Made by a program: the position numbers and the translations under genes
Source of the DNA: Toxonevra muliebris
Taxonomy: Eukaryota > Arthropoda > Insecta > Diptera > Pallopteridae
Reading direction: 5' to 3'
Length of the DNA: 64,000 bases
Assembly: GCA_963691655.1 (NCBI GenBank)
Contig: CAVNUY010000089.1
Span: 372,001 to 436,000, forward strand
In this document: positions 11,801-25,260 of the stretch, piece by piece
Numbering within the stretch: the stretch's first letter is position 1
Layout: each line of letters opens with the position of its first letter
The notes under the pieces: generated by a model
What the model saw: only the letters and a program-made list of their open reading frames with translations
What the model was told of the DNA's origin: nothing
Database searches by the model: none

Positions 11801-13860
11801 TTTAATTTCGAATTTTAACTTCGAATTTTAATTCCGAATTTTAATTTCGAATTTTAATTTCGAATTTTAATTTCGAATTTTAATTTCGAATTTTAATTCC
11901 GAATTTTAATTCCGAATTTTAATTCCGAATTTTAATTCCGAATTTTAATTCCGAATTTTAATTCCGAATTTTAATTCCGAATTTTAATTTCGAATTTTAA
12001 TTTCGAATTTTAATTTCGAATTTTAATTCCGAAATTTAATTTCGAATTTTAATTCCGAATTTTAATTCCGAATTTTAATTCCGAATTTTAATTCCGAATT
12101 TTAATTTCGAATTTTAATTTCGAATTTTAATTTCGAATTTTAATTTCGAATTTTAATTCCGAATTTTAATTTCGAATTTTAATTCCGAATTTTAATTTCG
12201 AATTTTAATTTCGAATTTTAATTCCGAATTTCAATTTCGAATTTCAATTTCGAATTTTAATTTCGAATTTTAATTTCGAATTTTAATTCCGAATTTTAAT
12301 TTCGAATTTTAATTTCGAATTTCAATTTCGAATTTTAATTCCGAATTTTAATTTCGAATTTTAATTTCGAATTTCAATTTCGAATTTTAATTTCGAATTT
12401 TAATTCCGAATTTTAATTTCGAATTTTAATTCCGAATTTTAATTTCGAATTTTAATTTCGAATTTTAATTTCGAATTTTAATTTCGAATTTTAATTTCGA
12501 ATTTTAATTTCGAATTTTAATTCCGAATTTTAATTTCGAATTTTAATTTCGAATTTTAATTTCGAATTTTAATTTCGAATTTTAATTCCGAATTTTAATT
12601 CCGAATTTTAATTCCGAATTTTAATTCCGAATTTTAATTCCGAATTTTAATTCCGAATTTTAATTCCGAATTTTAATTTCGAATTTTAATTCCGAATTTT
12701 AATTTCGAATTTTAATTTCGAATTTTAATTCCGAATTTCAATTTCGAATTTCAATTTCGAATTTTAATTTCGAATTTTAATTTCGAATTTTAATTCCGAA
12801 TTTTAATTTCGAATTTTAATTTCGAATTTCAATTTCGAATTTTAATTCCGAATTTTAATTTCGAATTTTAATTTCGAATTTCAATTTCGAATTTTAATTT
12901 CGAATTTTAATTCCGAATTTTAATTTCGAATTTTAATTCCGAATTTTAATTTCGAATTTTAATTTCGAATTTTAATTTCGAATTTTAATTTCGAATTTTA
13001 ATTCCGAATTTTAATTTCGAATTTTAATTTCGAATTTCAATTTCGAATTTTAATTCCGAATTTTAATTTCGAATTTTAATTTCGAATTTCAATTTCGAAT
13101 TTTAATTTCGAATTTTAATTCCGAATTTTAATTTCGAATTTTAATTCCGAATTTTAATTTCGAATTTTAATTTCGAATTTTAATTTCGAATTTTAATTTC
13201 GAATTTTAATTTCGAATTTTAATTCCGAATTTTAATTCCGAATTTTAATTTCGAATCTTAATTTCGAATTTCAATTTCGAATTTTAATTCCGAATTTTAA
13301 TTTCGAATTTTAATTTCGAATTTTAATTTCGAATTTCAATTTCGAATTTCAATTTCGAATTTTAATTTCGATTTTTAATTTCGAATTTTAATTCCGAATT
13401 TCAATTTCGAATTTTAATTCCGAATTTTAATTCCGAATTTTAATTTCGAATTTTAATTCCGAATTTTAATTTCGAATTTTAATTTCGAATTTTAATTCCG
13501 AATTTTAATTCGAAATTTTAATTCCGAATTTTAATTTCGAATTTTAATTTCGAATTTCAATTTCGAATTTTAATTTCGAATTTTAATTCCGAATTTTAAT
13601 TTCGAATTTTAATTCCGAATTTTAATTCCGAATTTTAATTCCAAATTTTAATTCCGAATTTTAATTTCGAATTTTAATTCCGAATTTTAATTCCGAATTT
13701 TAATTCCGAATTTTAATTCCGAATTTTAATTTCGAATTTTAATTTCGAATTTTAATTTCGAATTTTAGTTCCGAATTTTAATTTCGAATTTTAATTCCGA
13801 ATTTTAATTTCGAATTTTAATTTCGAATTTTAATTTCGAATTTTAATTTCGAATTTTAAT
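11221..13860 (+). repeat. Array domain 4: A/C monomers
   Basis: TTCCG units are frequent and D nearly absent. The last part (about 13230-13860) closely resembles about 7005-7600 in domain 2, sharing a GAATCTTAATTT unit (near 13255 and 7010), a CGATTTTTAATTT unit and an ATTCGAAATTTT unit (13510 and 7250). So the domain 2-to-3 boundary seems to have been copied together with domain 4-to-5. Confidence 0.75.
11301..11336 (+). repeat. CCTAA-ATCTT module (1 of 12)
   Basis: A TTCCTAATTTT unit (CG changed to CT) is followed exactly 30 bp later by GAATCTTAATT. The same pair at the same spacing starts at 11301, 11483, 19432, 19614, 21200, 41775, 45339, 50282, 56119, 60423, 60839 and 61371. Most copies continue with one or two B units and then a TTCCG unit. 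Confidence 0.9.
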
Positions 13861-14700
13861 TTCGAATTTCAATTTCGAATTTTAATTTCGAATTTCAATT
13901 TCGAATTTTAATTTCGAATTTCAATTTCGAATTTTAATTTCGAATTTTAATTTCGAATTTTAATTTCGAACTTTAATTTCGAATTTCAATTTCGAATTTT
14001 AATTTCAAATTTTAATTTCGAATTTTAATTTCGAATTTTAATTTCGAATTTTAATTTCGAATTTTAATTTCTAATTTTAATTTCGAATTTTAATTTCGAA
14101 TTTCAATTTCGAATTTAAATTTCGAATTTTAATTTCGAATTTCAATTTCGAATTTTAATTTCGAATTTCAATTTCGAATTTTAGTTTCGAATTTTAATTT
14201 CGAATTTTAATTTCGAATTTAAATTTCGAATTTCAATTTCAAATTTTAATTTCGAATTTTAATTTCGAATTTCAATTTCGAATTTTAATCTCGAATTTTA
14301 ATTTCGAATTTCAATTTCAAATTTTAATTTCGAATTTTAATTTCGAATTTCAATTTCGTATTTTAAGTTCAAATTTTAATTTCGATTTTTAATTTCGAAT
14401 TTAAATTTCGAATTTCAATTTCAAATTTTAATTTCGAATTTTAATTTCGAATTTCAATTTCGAATTTAAATTTCGAATTTTAATTTCGAATTTCAATTTC
14501 GAATTTTAATTTCGAATTTCAATTTCGAATTTTAGTTTCGAATTTTAATTTCGAATTTTAATTTCGAATTTAAATTTCGAATTTCAATTTCAAATTTTAA
14601 TTTCGAATTTTAATTTCGAATTTCAATTTCGAATTTTAATTCCGAATTTTAATTTCGAATTTTAATTTCGAATTTCAATTTCGAATTTTAATTTCGAATT
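13700..14700 (+). repeat. 3,081-bp-offset duplication, copy 1
   Basis: TTTAGTTCCG (13767 and 16848), AATCTCG (14290 and 17371) and the unique TTTTAAGTTCAAA variant (near 14365 and 17446) all repeat at 3,081 bp (237 x 13). The shared rare AAG variant makes common descent very likely. Confidence 0.85.
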
Positions 14701-16059
14701 TTAATTCCGAATTTTAATTTCGAATTTTAATTCCGAATTTTAATTTCGAATTTTAATTTCGAATTTTAATTTCGAATTTTAATTTCGAATTTTAATTTCG
14801 AATTTTAATTCCGAATTTTAATTCCGAATTTTAATTTCGAATCTTAATTTCGAATTTCAATTTCGAATTTTAATTCCGAATTTTAATTTCGAATTTTAAT
14901 TTCGAATTTTAATTTCGAATTTTAATTTCGAATTTCAATTTCGAATTTTAATTTCAAATTTTAATTTCGAATTTTAATTTCGAATTTTAATTTCGAATTT
15001 TAATTTCGAATTTTAATTTCTAATTTTAATTTCGAATTTTAATTTCGAATTTCAATTTCGAATTTAAATTTCGAATTTTAATTTCGAATTTCAATTTCGA
15101 ATTTTAATTTCGAATTTCAATTTCGAATTTTAGTTTCGAATTTTAATTTCGAATTTTAATTTCGAATTTAAATTTCGAATTTCAATTTCAAATTTTAATT
15201 TCGAATTTTAATTTCGAATTTCAATTTCGAATTTCAATTTCGAATTTTAATTTCGAATTTCAATTTCGAATTTTAATTTCGAATTTCAATTTCGAATTTT
15301 AATTTCGAATTTTAATTTCGAATTTTAATTTCGAATTTTAATTTCGAATTTCAATTTCGAATTTTAATTTCAAATTTTAATTTCGAATTTTAATTTCGAA
15401 TTTTAATTTCGAATTTTAATTTCGAATTTTAATTTCTAATTTTAATTTCGAATTTTAATTTCGAATTTCAATTTCGAATTTAAATTTCGAATTTTAATTT
15501 CGAATTTCAATTTCGAATTTTAATTTCGAATTTCAATTTCGAATTTTAGTTTCGAATTTTAATTTCGAATTTTAATTTCGAATTTAAATTTCGAATTTCA
15601 ATTTCAAATTTTAATTTCGAATTTTAATTTCGAATTTCAATTTCGAATTTTAATCTCGAATTTTAATTTCGAATTTCAATTTCAAATTTCAATTTCGAAT
15701 TTTAATTTCGAATTTCAATTTCAAATTTTAATTTCGAATTTTAATTTCGAATTTCAATTTCGAATTTTAATTTCGAATTTCAATTTCGAATTTTAATTTC
15801 GAATTTCAATTTCGAATTTTAATTTCGAATTTCAATTTCGAATTTTAATTTCGAATTTTAATTTCGAATTTTAATTTCGAATTTTAATTTCGAATTTTAA
15901 TTTCGAATTTTAATTTCGAATTTCAATTTCGAATTTCAATTTCAAATTTTAATTTCGAATTTTAATTTCGAATTTCAATTTCGAATTTTAATTTCGAATT
16001 TCAATTTCGAATTTTAATTTCGAATTTAAATTTCGAATTTTAATTTCGAATTTTAATTT

Positions 16060-16660
16060 CGAATTTAAATTTCGAATTTAAATTTCGAATTTCAATTTCA
16101 AATTTTAATTTCGAATTTTAATTTCGAATTTCAATTTCGAATTTTAATTTCGAATTTTAATTTCGAATTTCAATTTCAAATTTTAATTTCGAATTTTAAT
16201 TTCGAATTTTAATTTCGAAATTTAATTTCGAATTTTAATTTTGAATTTTAATTTCGAATTTTAATTTCGAATTTTAATTTCGAATTTCAATTTCAAATTT
16301 TAATTTCGAATTTTAATTTCGAATTTCAATTTCGAATTTTCATTTCGAATTTTAATTTCGAATTTAAATTTCGAATTTAAATTTCGAATTTCAATTTCAA
16401 ATTTTAATTTCGAATTTTAATTTCGAATTTCAATTTCGAATTTTAATTTCGAATTTTAATTTCGAATTTCAATTTCAAATTTTAATTTCGAATTTTAATT
16501 TCGAATTTTAATTTCGAAATTTAATTTCGAATTTTAATTTTGAATTTTAATTTCGAATTTTAATTTCGAATTTTAATTTCGAATTTCAATTTCAAATTTT
16601 AATTTCGAATTTTAATTTCGAATTTCAATTTCGAATTTTCATTTCGAATTTTAATTTCGA
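16060..16660 (+). repeat. 299-bp tandem duplication (2 x 23 monomers)
   Basis: TTTAAATTT pairs (16073 and 16372), CGAAATTTAATTT (16216 and 16515) and the rare GAATTTTCATTTCG unit (16341 and 16640) repeat at exactly 299 bp (23 x 13). The CAT triplets in the last marker are two of the very few ATG triplets on the minus strand. Confidence 0.9.
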
Positions 16661-16780
16661 ATTTCAATTTCGAATTTCAATTTCGAATTTTAATTTCGAA
16701 TTTTAATTTCGAATTTCAATTTCGAATTTTAATTTCGAATTTTAATTTCGAATTTTAATTCCGAATTTTAATTCCGAATT

Positions 16781-17781
16781 TTAATTCCAAATTTTAATTC
16801 CGAATTTTAATTTCGAATTTTAATTTCGAATTTTAATTTCGAATTTTAGTTCCGAATTTTAATTTCGAATTTTAATTCCGAATTTTAATTTCGAATTTTA
16901 ATTTCGAATTTTAATTTCGAATTTTAATTTCGAATTTTAATTTCGAATTTCAATTTCGAATTTTAATTTCGAATTTCAATTTCGAATTTTAATTTCGAAT
17001 TTCAATTTCGAATTTTAATTTCGAATTTTAATTTCGAATTTTAATTTCGAATTTTAATTTCGAATTTCAATTTCGAATTTTAATTTCAAATTTTAATTTC
17101 GAATTTTAATTTCGAATTTTAATTTCGAATTTTAATTTCGAATTTTAATTTCTAATTTTAATTTCGAATTTTAATTTCGAATTTCAATTTCGAATTTAAA
17201 TTTCGAATTTTAATTTCGAATTTCAATTTCGAATTTTAATTTCGAATTTCAATTTCGAATTTTAGTTTCGAATTTTAATTTCGAATTTTAATTTCGAATT
17301 TAAATTTCGAATTTCAATTTCAAATTTTAATTTCGAATTTTAATTTCGAATTTCAATTTCGAATTTTAATCTCGAATTTTAATTTCGAATTTCAATTTCA
17401 AATTTTAATTTCGAATTTTAATTTCGAATTTCAATTTCGTATTTTAAGTTCAAATTTTAATTTCGATTTTTAATTTCGAATTTAAATTTCGAATTTCAAT
17501 TTCAAATTTTAATTTCGAATTTTAATTTCGAATTTCAATTTCGAATTTAAATTTCGAATTTTAATTTCGAATTTCAATTTCGAATTTTAATTTCGAATTT
17601 CAATTTCGAATTTTAGTTTCGAATTTTAATTTCGAATTTTAATTTCGAATTTAAATTTCGAATTTCAATTTCAAATTTTAATTTCGAATTTTAATTTCGA
17701 ATTTCAATTTCGAATTTTAATTCCGAATTTTAATTTCGAATTTTAATTTCGAATTTCAATTTCGAATTTTAATTTCGAATT
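16781..17781 (+). repeat. 3,081-bp-offset duplication, copy 2
   Basis: This is the partner of the block near 13700-14700, with the AAGTTCAAA, AATCTCG and TTTAGTTCCG variants in the same order. Ends are approximate. Confidence 0.85.
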
Positions 17782-19205
17782 TTAATTCCGAATTTTAATT
17801 TCGAATTTTAATTCCGAATTTTAATTTCGAATTTTAATTTCGAATTTTAATTTCGAATTTTAATTTCGAATTTTAATTTCGAATTTTAATTTCGAATTTT
17901 AATTTCGAATTTTAATTTCGTATTTTAATTTCAAATTTTAATTTCGAATTTCAATTTCGAATTTCAATTTCAAATTTCAATTTCGAATTTTAATTTCGAA
18001 TTTCAATTTCAAATTTTAATTTCGAATTTTAATTTCGAATTTCAATTTCGAATTTTAATTTCGAATTTCAATTTCGAATTTTAATTTCGAATTTCAATTT
18101 CGAATTTTAATTTCGAATTTCAATTTCGAATTTTAATTTCGAATTTTAATTTCGAATTTTAATTTCGAATTTTAATTTCGAATTTTAATTTCGAATTTTA
18201 ATTTCGAATTTCAATTTCGAATTTCAATTTCAAATTTTAATTTCGAATTTTAATTTCGAATTTCAATTTCGAATTTTAATTTCGAATTTCAATTTCGAAT
18301 TTTAATTTCGAATTTAAATTTCGAATTTTAATTTCGAATTTTAATTTCGAATTTAAATTTCGAATTTAAATTTCGAATTTCAATTTCGAATTTCAATTTC
18401 AAATTTTAATTTCGAATTTTAATTTCGAATTTCAATTTCGAATTTTAATTTCGAATTTCAATTTCGAATTTTAATTTCGAATTTAAATTTCGAATTTTAA
18501 TTTCGAATTTTAATTTCGAATTTAAATTTCGAATTTAAATTTCGAATTTCAATTTCAAATTTTAATTTCGAATTTTAATTTCGAATTTCAATTTCGAATT
18601 TTAATTTCGAATTTTAATTTGGAATTTCAATTTCAAATTTTAATTCCGAATTTTAATTTCGAATTTTAATTTCGAAATTTAATTTCGAATTTTAATTTCG
18701 AATTTTAATTTTGAATTTTAATTTCGAATTTTAATTTCGAATTTTAATTTCGAATTTCAATTTCAAATTTTAATTTCGAATTTTAATTCCGAATTTTAAT
18801 TTCGAATTTTAATTTCGAATTTTAATTTCGAATTTTAATTTCGAATTTTAATTTCGAATTTTAATTTCTAATTTTAATTTCGAATTTTAATTTCGATTTT
18901 TAATTTCGAATTTAAATTTCGAATTTTAATTTCGAATTTCAATTTCGAATTTTAATTTCGAATTTCAATTTCGAATTTTAATTTCGAATTTCAATTTCGA
19001 ATTTCAATTTCGAATTTTAATTTCGAATTTTAATTTCGAATTTTAATTTCGAATTTCAATTTCGAATTTTAATTTCGAATTTTAATTTCGAATTTTAATT
19101 TCGAATTTTAATTTCGAATTTCAATTTCGAATTTTAATTTCGAATTTTAATTACGAATTTTAATTTCGAATTTTAATTTCGAATTTCAATTTCGAATTTA
19201 AATTT

Positions 19206-19226
19206 CGAATTTCAATTTTAATTTCG
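19206..19226 (+). repeat. Half-unit step, second copy (19 bp)
   Basis: This is the same 13 + 6 bp arrangement as at 11062, in a matching block, 8,144 bp downstream. Confidence 0.85.
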
Positions 19227-19920
19227 AATTTCAATTTCAAATTTTAATTCCGAATTTTAATTTCGAATTTTAATTTCGAAATTTAATTTCGAATTTTAAT
19301 TTTGAATTTTAATTTCGAATTTTAATTTCGAATTTTAATTTCGAATTTCAATTTCAAATTTTAATTCCTAATTTTAATTTCGAATTTTAATTTCGAATTT
19401 TAATTCCGAATTTTAATTCCGAATTTTAATTCCTAATTTTAATTCCGAATTTTAATTTCGAATCTTAATTACGAATTTCAATTTCGAATTTCAATTTCGA
19501 ATTTTAATTCCGAATTTCAATTTCGAATTTTAATTTCGAATCTTAATTTCGAATTTTAATTTCGAATTTTAATTCCGAATTTTAATTTCGAATATTAATT
19601 CCGAATTTTAATTCCTAATTTTAATTCCGAATTTTAATTTCGAATCTTAATTTCGAATTTCAATTTCGAATTTCAATTTCGAATTTTAATTTCGAATTTT
19701 AATTCCGAATTTTAATTTCGAATTTTAATTCCGAATTTTAATTTCGAATTTTAATTACGAATTTTAATTCCGAATTTTAATTCCGAATTTTAATTTCGAA
19801 TTTTAATTTCGAATTTCAATTTCGAATTTTAATTTCGAATTTTAATTCCGAATTTTAATTTCGAATTTTAATTTCGAATTTTAATTTCGAGTTTTAATTT
19901 CGAATTTTAATTTCGAATTT
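19210..19920 (+). repeat. Block repeated from about 11080-11800, copy 2
   Basis: It contains the CGAAATTTAATTT and TTTTGAATTTT units, TTCCTAATTTT units and two CCTAA-ATCTT modules 182 bp apart (19432 and 19614), as in copy 1. A later GAGTTTTAATTT unit is shared too (11759 and 19890). Point differences are visible, such as GAATCTTAATTACG near 19470 in this copy only. Confidence 0.8.
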
Positions 19921-21599
19921 TAATTTCGAATTTTAATTTCGAAATTTAATTTCGAATTTTAATTCCGAATTTTAATTTCGAATTTTAATTTCGAATTTTA
20001 ATTTCGAATTTTAATTTCGAATTTTAATTCCGAATTTTAATTCCGAATTTTAATTCCGAATTTTAATTCCGAATTTTAATTCCGAATTTTAATTCCGAAT
20101 TTTAATTCCGAATTTTAATTCCGAATTTTAATTCCGAATTTTAATTCCGAATTTTAATTTCGAATTTTAATTTCGAATTTTAATTTCGAATTTTAATTTC
20201 GAATTTCAATTTCGAATTTTAATTCCGAATTTTAATTTCGAATTTTAGTTCCGAATTTTAATTTCGAATTTTAATTCCGAATTTTAATTTCGAATTTTAA
20301 TTCCGAATTTTAATTTCGAATTTTAATTCCGAATTTTAATCCGAATTTTAATTCCAAATTTTAATTCCGAATTTTATTTTTCGAATTTTAATTTCGAATT
20401 TTAATTCCGAATTTTAATTTCGAATTTTAATTCCGAATTTTAATTTCGAATTTTAATTTCGAATTTTAATTCCGAATTTTAATTCCGAATTTTAATTCCG
20501 AATTTTAATTTCGAATTTTAATTTCGAATTTTAATTTCGAATTTTAATTTCGAATTTTAATTCCGAATTTTAATTTCGAATTTTAATTCCGAATTTTAAT
20601 TTCGAATTTTAATTTCGAATTTTAATTCCGAATTTCAGTTTCGAATTTCAATTTCGAATTTTAATTTCGAATTTTAATTTCGAATTTTAATTCCGAATTT
20701 TAATTTCGAATTTTAATTTCGAATTTCAATTTCGAATTTTAATTCCGAATTTTAATTTCGAATTTTAATTTCGAATTTCAATTTCGAATTTTAATTTCGA
20801 ATTTTAATTCCGAATTTTAATTTCGAATTTTAATTCCGAATTTTAATTTCGAATTTTAATTTCGAATTTTAATTTCGAATTTTAATTTCGAATTTTAATT
20901 TCGAATTTTAATTTCGAATTTTAATTCCGAATTTTAATTTCGAATTTTAATTTCGAATTTTAATTTCGAATTTTAATTTCGAATTTTAATTCCGAATTTT
21001 AATTCCGAATTTTAATTCCGAATTTTAATTCCGAATTTTAATTCCGAATTTTAATTCCGAATTTTAATTCCGAATTTTAATTCCGAATTTTAATTTCGAA
21101 TTTTAATTCGGAATTTTAATTCCGAATTTTAATTCCTAATTTTAATTTCGAATTTTAATTTCGAGTTTTAATTCCGAATTTTAATTCCGAATTTTAATTC
21201 CTAATTTTAATTCCGAATTTTAATTTCGAATCTTAATTTCGAATTTCAATTTCGAATTTTAATTTCGAATTTTAATTCCGAATTTTAATTTCGAATTTTA
21301 ATTCCGAATTTTAGTTCCCAATTTTAATTTCGAATTTTAATTTCGAATTTCAATTTCGAATTTTAATTTCGAATTTTAATTCCGAATTTTAATTTCGAAT
21401 TTTAATTTCGAATTTTAATTTCGAATTTTAATTTCGAATTTCAATTTCGAATTTTAATTTCGAATTTCAAATTCGAATTTTAATTCCGAATTTTAATTTC
21501 GAATTTTAGTTCCGAATTTTAATTTCGAATTTTAATTTCGAATTTCAATTTCGAATTTTAATTTCGAATTTTAATTTCAAATTTTAATTTCGAATTTTA

Positions 21600-22250
21600 A
21601 TTTCGAATTTTAATTTCGAATTTTAATTTCGAATTTTAATTTCAAATTTTAATTTCGAATTTCAATTTCGAATTTTAATTTCGAATTTCAATTTCGAATT
21701 ATAATTTCGAATTTTAATTTCGAATTTTAATTTCGAATTTTAATTCCGAATTTTAATTTCGAATTTTAATTTCGAATTTTAATTTCGAATTTCAATTTCG
21801 AATTTTAATTTCGAATTTTAATTTCGAATTTCAATTTCGAATTTTAATTTCGAATTTTAATTTCGAATTTTAATTTCGAATTTTAATTTCGAATTTTAAT
21901 TTCGAATTTTAATTTCGAATTTCAATTTCGAATTTCAATTTCGAATTTCAATTTCGAATTTCAATTTCGAATTTTAATTTCGAATTTTAATTTCGAATTT
22001 TAATTTCGAATTTTAATTTCGAATTTAATTTCGAATTTTAATTTCGAATTTTAATTTCGAATTTTAATTTCGAATTTTAATTCCGAATTTTAGTTTCGAA
22101 TTTTAATTTCGAATTTTAATTTCGAATTTCAATTTCGAATTTCAATTCCGAATTTTAATTTCGAATTTTAGTTCCGAATTTTAATTTCGAATTTTAATTC
22201 CGAATTTTAATTTCGAATTTTAGTTCCGAATTTTAATTTCGAATTTTAAT
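21600..22250 (+). repeat. 2,078-bp-offset duplication, copy 1
   Basis: GAATTATAATTT (21701 and 23779) and the 12-bp unit CGAATTTAATTT (22020 and 24098) both repeat at 2,078 bp. That is 160 x 13 minus two single-base deletions that can be seen between them. The GAATTATAATTT part has a third copy at 25180. Confidence 0.85.
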
Positions 22251-23677
22251 TCCGAATTTTAATTTCGAATTTTAATTCCGAATTTTAATTCCGAATTTTA
22301 ATTCCGAATTTGAATTCCGAATTTTAATTCCGAATTTTAATTTCGAATTTTAATTTCGAATTTCAATTTCGAATTTTAATTCCGAATTTTAATTTCGAAT
22401 TTTAATTCCGAATTTTAATTTCGAATTTTAATTCCGAATTTTAATTTCGAATTTCAATTTCGAATTTCAATTTCGAATTTTAATTTCGAATTTTAATTTC
22501 GAATTTTAATTCCGAATTTTAATTTCGATTTTAATTCCGAATTTCAATTTCGAATTTTAATTTCGAATTTTAATTCCGAATTTTAATTTCGAATTTTAAT
22601 TCCGAATTTTAATTTCGAATTTTAATTTCGAATTTTAATTTCGAATTTTAATTTCGAATTTTAATTTCGAATTTTAATTTCGAATTTTAATTCCGAATTT
22701 TAATTTCGAATTTTAATTTCGAATTTTAATTTCGAATTTCAATTTCGAATTTTAATTCCGAATTTTAATTTCGAATTTTAATTCCGAATTTTAATTCCGA
22801 ATTTTAATTTCGAATTTCAATTTCGAATTTTAATTTCGAATTTTAATTTCGAATTTTAATTTCGAATTTTAATTCCGAATTTTAATTCCGAATTTTAATT
22901 CCGAATTTTAATTTCGAATTTTAATTCCGAATTTCAATTTCGAATTTTAATTCCGAATTTAAATTTCGAATTTTAGTTCCGAATTTTAATTTCGAATTTC
23001 AATTTCGAATTTCAATTTCGAATTTTAATTTCGAATTTTAATTTCGAATTTTAATTCCGAATTTTAATTTCGAATTTTAATTCCGAATTTTAATTTCGAA
23101 TTTTAATTCCGAATTTTAATTTCGAATTTTAATTTCGAATTTTAATTTCGAATTTTAATTTCGAATTTTAATTTCGAATTTTAATTCCGAATTTTAATTC
23201 CGAATTTTAATTCCGAATTTTAATTTCGAATTTCAATTTCGAATTTTAATTTCGAATTTTAATTCCGAATTTTAATTCCGAATTTTAATTTCGAATTTTA
23301 ATTCCGAATTTTAATTTCGAATTTTAATTTCGAATTTCAATTTCGAATTTTAATTTCGAATTTTAATTTCGAATTTTAATTTCGAATTTCAATTTCGAAT
23401 TTCAATTTCGAATTTTAATTTCGATTTTTAATTTCGAATTTTAATTTCGAATTTTAATTTCGAATTTTAATTTCGAATTTTAATTCCGAATTTTAATTTC
23501 GAATTTTAATTTCGAATTTCAATTTCGAATTTTAATTTCGAATTTTAATTCCGAATTTTAATTTCGAATTTTAATTCCGAATTTTAATTCCGAATTTTAA
23601 TTCCGAATTTTAATTTCGAATTTTAATTTCGAATTTTAATTTCGAATTTTAATTTCGAATTTTAATTTCAAATTTTA

Positions 23678-24328
23678 ATTTCGAATTTTAATTTCGAATT
23701 TTAATTTCGAATTTTAATTTCAAATTTTAATTTCGAATTTCAATTTCGAATTTTAATTTCGAATTTCAATTTCGAATTATAATTTCGAATTTTAATTTCG
23801 AATTTTAATTTCGAATTTTAATTCCGAATTTTAATTTCGAATTTTAATTTCGAATTTTAATTTCGAATTTCAATTTCGAATTTTAATTTCGAATTTTAAT
23901 TTCGAATTTCAATTTCGAATTTTAATTTCGAATTTTAATTTCGAATTTTAATTTCGAATTTTAATTTCGAATTTTAATTTCGAATTTTAATTTCGAATTT
24001 CAATTTCGAATTTCAATTTCGAATTTCAATTTCGAATTTCAATTTCGAATTTTAATTTCGAATTTTAATTTCGAATTTTAATTTCGAATTTTAATTTCGA
24101 ATTTAATTTCGAATTTTAATTTCGAATTTTAATTTCGAATTTTAATTTCGAATTTTAATTCCGAATTTTAATTTCGAATTTTAATTTCGAATTTTAATTT
24201 CGAATTTCAATTTCGAATTTCAATTCCGAATTTTAATTTCGAATTTTAGTTCCGAATTTTAATTTCGAATTTTAATTCCGAATTTTAATTTCGAATTTTA
24301 GTTCCGAATTTTAATTTCGAATTTTAAT
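23678..24328 (+). repeat. 2,078-bp-offset duplication, copy 2
   Basis: This is the partner of 21600-22250. Both copies contain a run of four B monomers followed by A monomers and the 12-bp CGAATTTAATTT unit, then TTTAGTTCCG units. Confidence 0.85.
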
Positions 24329-25039
24329 TCCGAATTTTAATTCCGAATTTTAATTCCGAATTTTAATTCCAAATTTTAATTCCGAATTTTAATTCCGAAT
24401 TTTAATTCCGAATTTTAATTCCGAATTTTAATTTCGAATTTTAATTTCGAATTTCAATTTCGAATTTTAATTCCGAATTTTAATTTCGAATTTTAATTCC
24501 GAATTTTAATTTCGAATTTTAATTCCGAATTTTAATTTCGAATTTCAATTTCGAATTTCAATTTCGAATTTTAATTTCGAATTTTAATTTCGAATTTTAA
24601 TTCCGAATTTTAATTCCGAATTTTAATTCCGAATTTTAATTTCGATTTTAATTCCGAATTTCAATTTCGAATTTTAATTTCGAATTTCAATTTCGAATTT
24701 TAATTTCGAATTTTAATTTCAAATTTTAATTCCGAATTTTAATTCCGAATTTTAATTCCGAATTTTAATTTCGATTTTAATTCCGAATTTCAATTTCGAA
24801 TTTTAATTTCGAATTTTAATTCCGAATTTTAATTTCGAATTTCAATTTCGAATTTTAATTTCGAATTTTAATTCCGAATTTTAATTTCGAATTTTAATTT
24901 CGAATTTCAATTTCGAATTTTAATTTCGAATTTTAATTCCGAATTTTAATTTCGAATTTTAATTCCGAATTTTAATTCCGAATTTTAATTCCGAATTTCA
25001 ATTTCGAATTTTAATTTCGAATTTTAATTTCGAATTTTA

Positions 25040-25260
25040 ATTTCGAATTTTAATTTCAAATTTTAATTTCGAATTTTAATTTCGAATTTTAATTTCGAAT
25101 TTTAATTTCGAATTTTAATTTCAAATTTTAATTTCGAATTTCAATTTCGAATTTTAATTTCGAATTTCAATTTCGAATTATAATTTCGAATTTTAATTTC
25201 GAATTTTAATTTCGAATTTTAATTCCGAATTTTAATTTCGAATTTTAATTTCGAATTTTA
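25040..25260 (+). repeat. Third, shorter copy of the GAATTATAATTT block
   Basis: GAATTATAATTT at 25180 lies 1,401 bp after the copy at 23779. That is 1,403 minus two single-base deletions seen at 24643 and 24773 (CGATTTTAATTCCG). The flanking A, D and B order matches the other copies, but the following four-B run is absent. Confidence 0.7.

Larger units (their letters stand above)
13861..18790 (+). repeat. Array domain 5: A/B/D monomers
   Basis: D, TTTAAATTT, TTTCTAATTTT and AATCTCG variants return, with two short TTCCG islands (about 14640-14870 and 16755-16880). AATCTCG occurs at 14290, 15655 and 17371, at spacings of 1,365 and 1,716 bp (105 and 132 x 13), showing at least three related copies. 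Single GAATTTTCATTTCG variants at 16341 and 16640 mark a 299-bp tandem. Confidence 0.75.
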
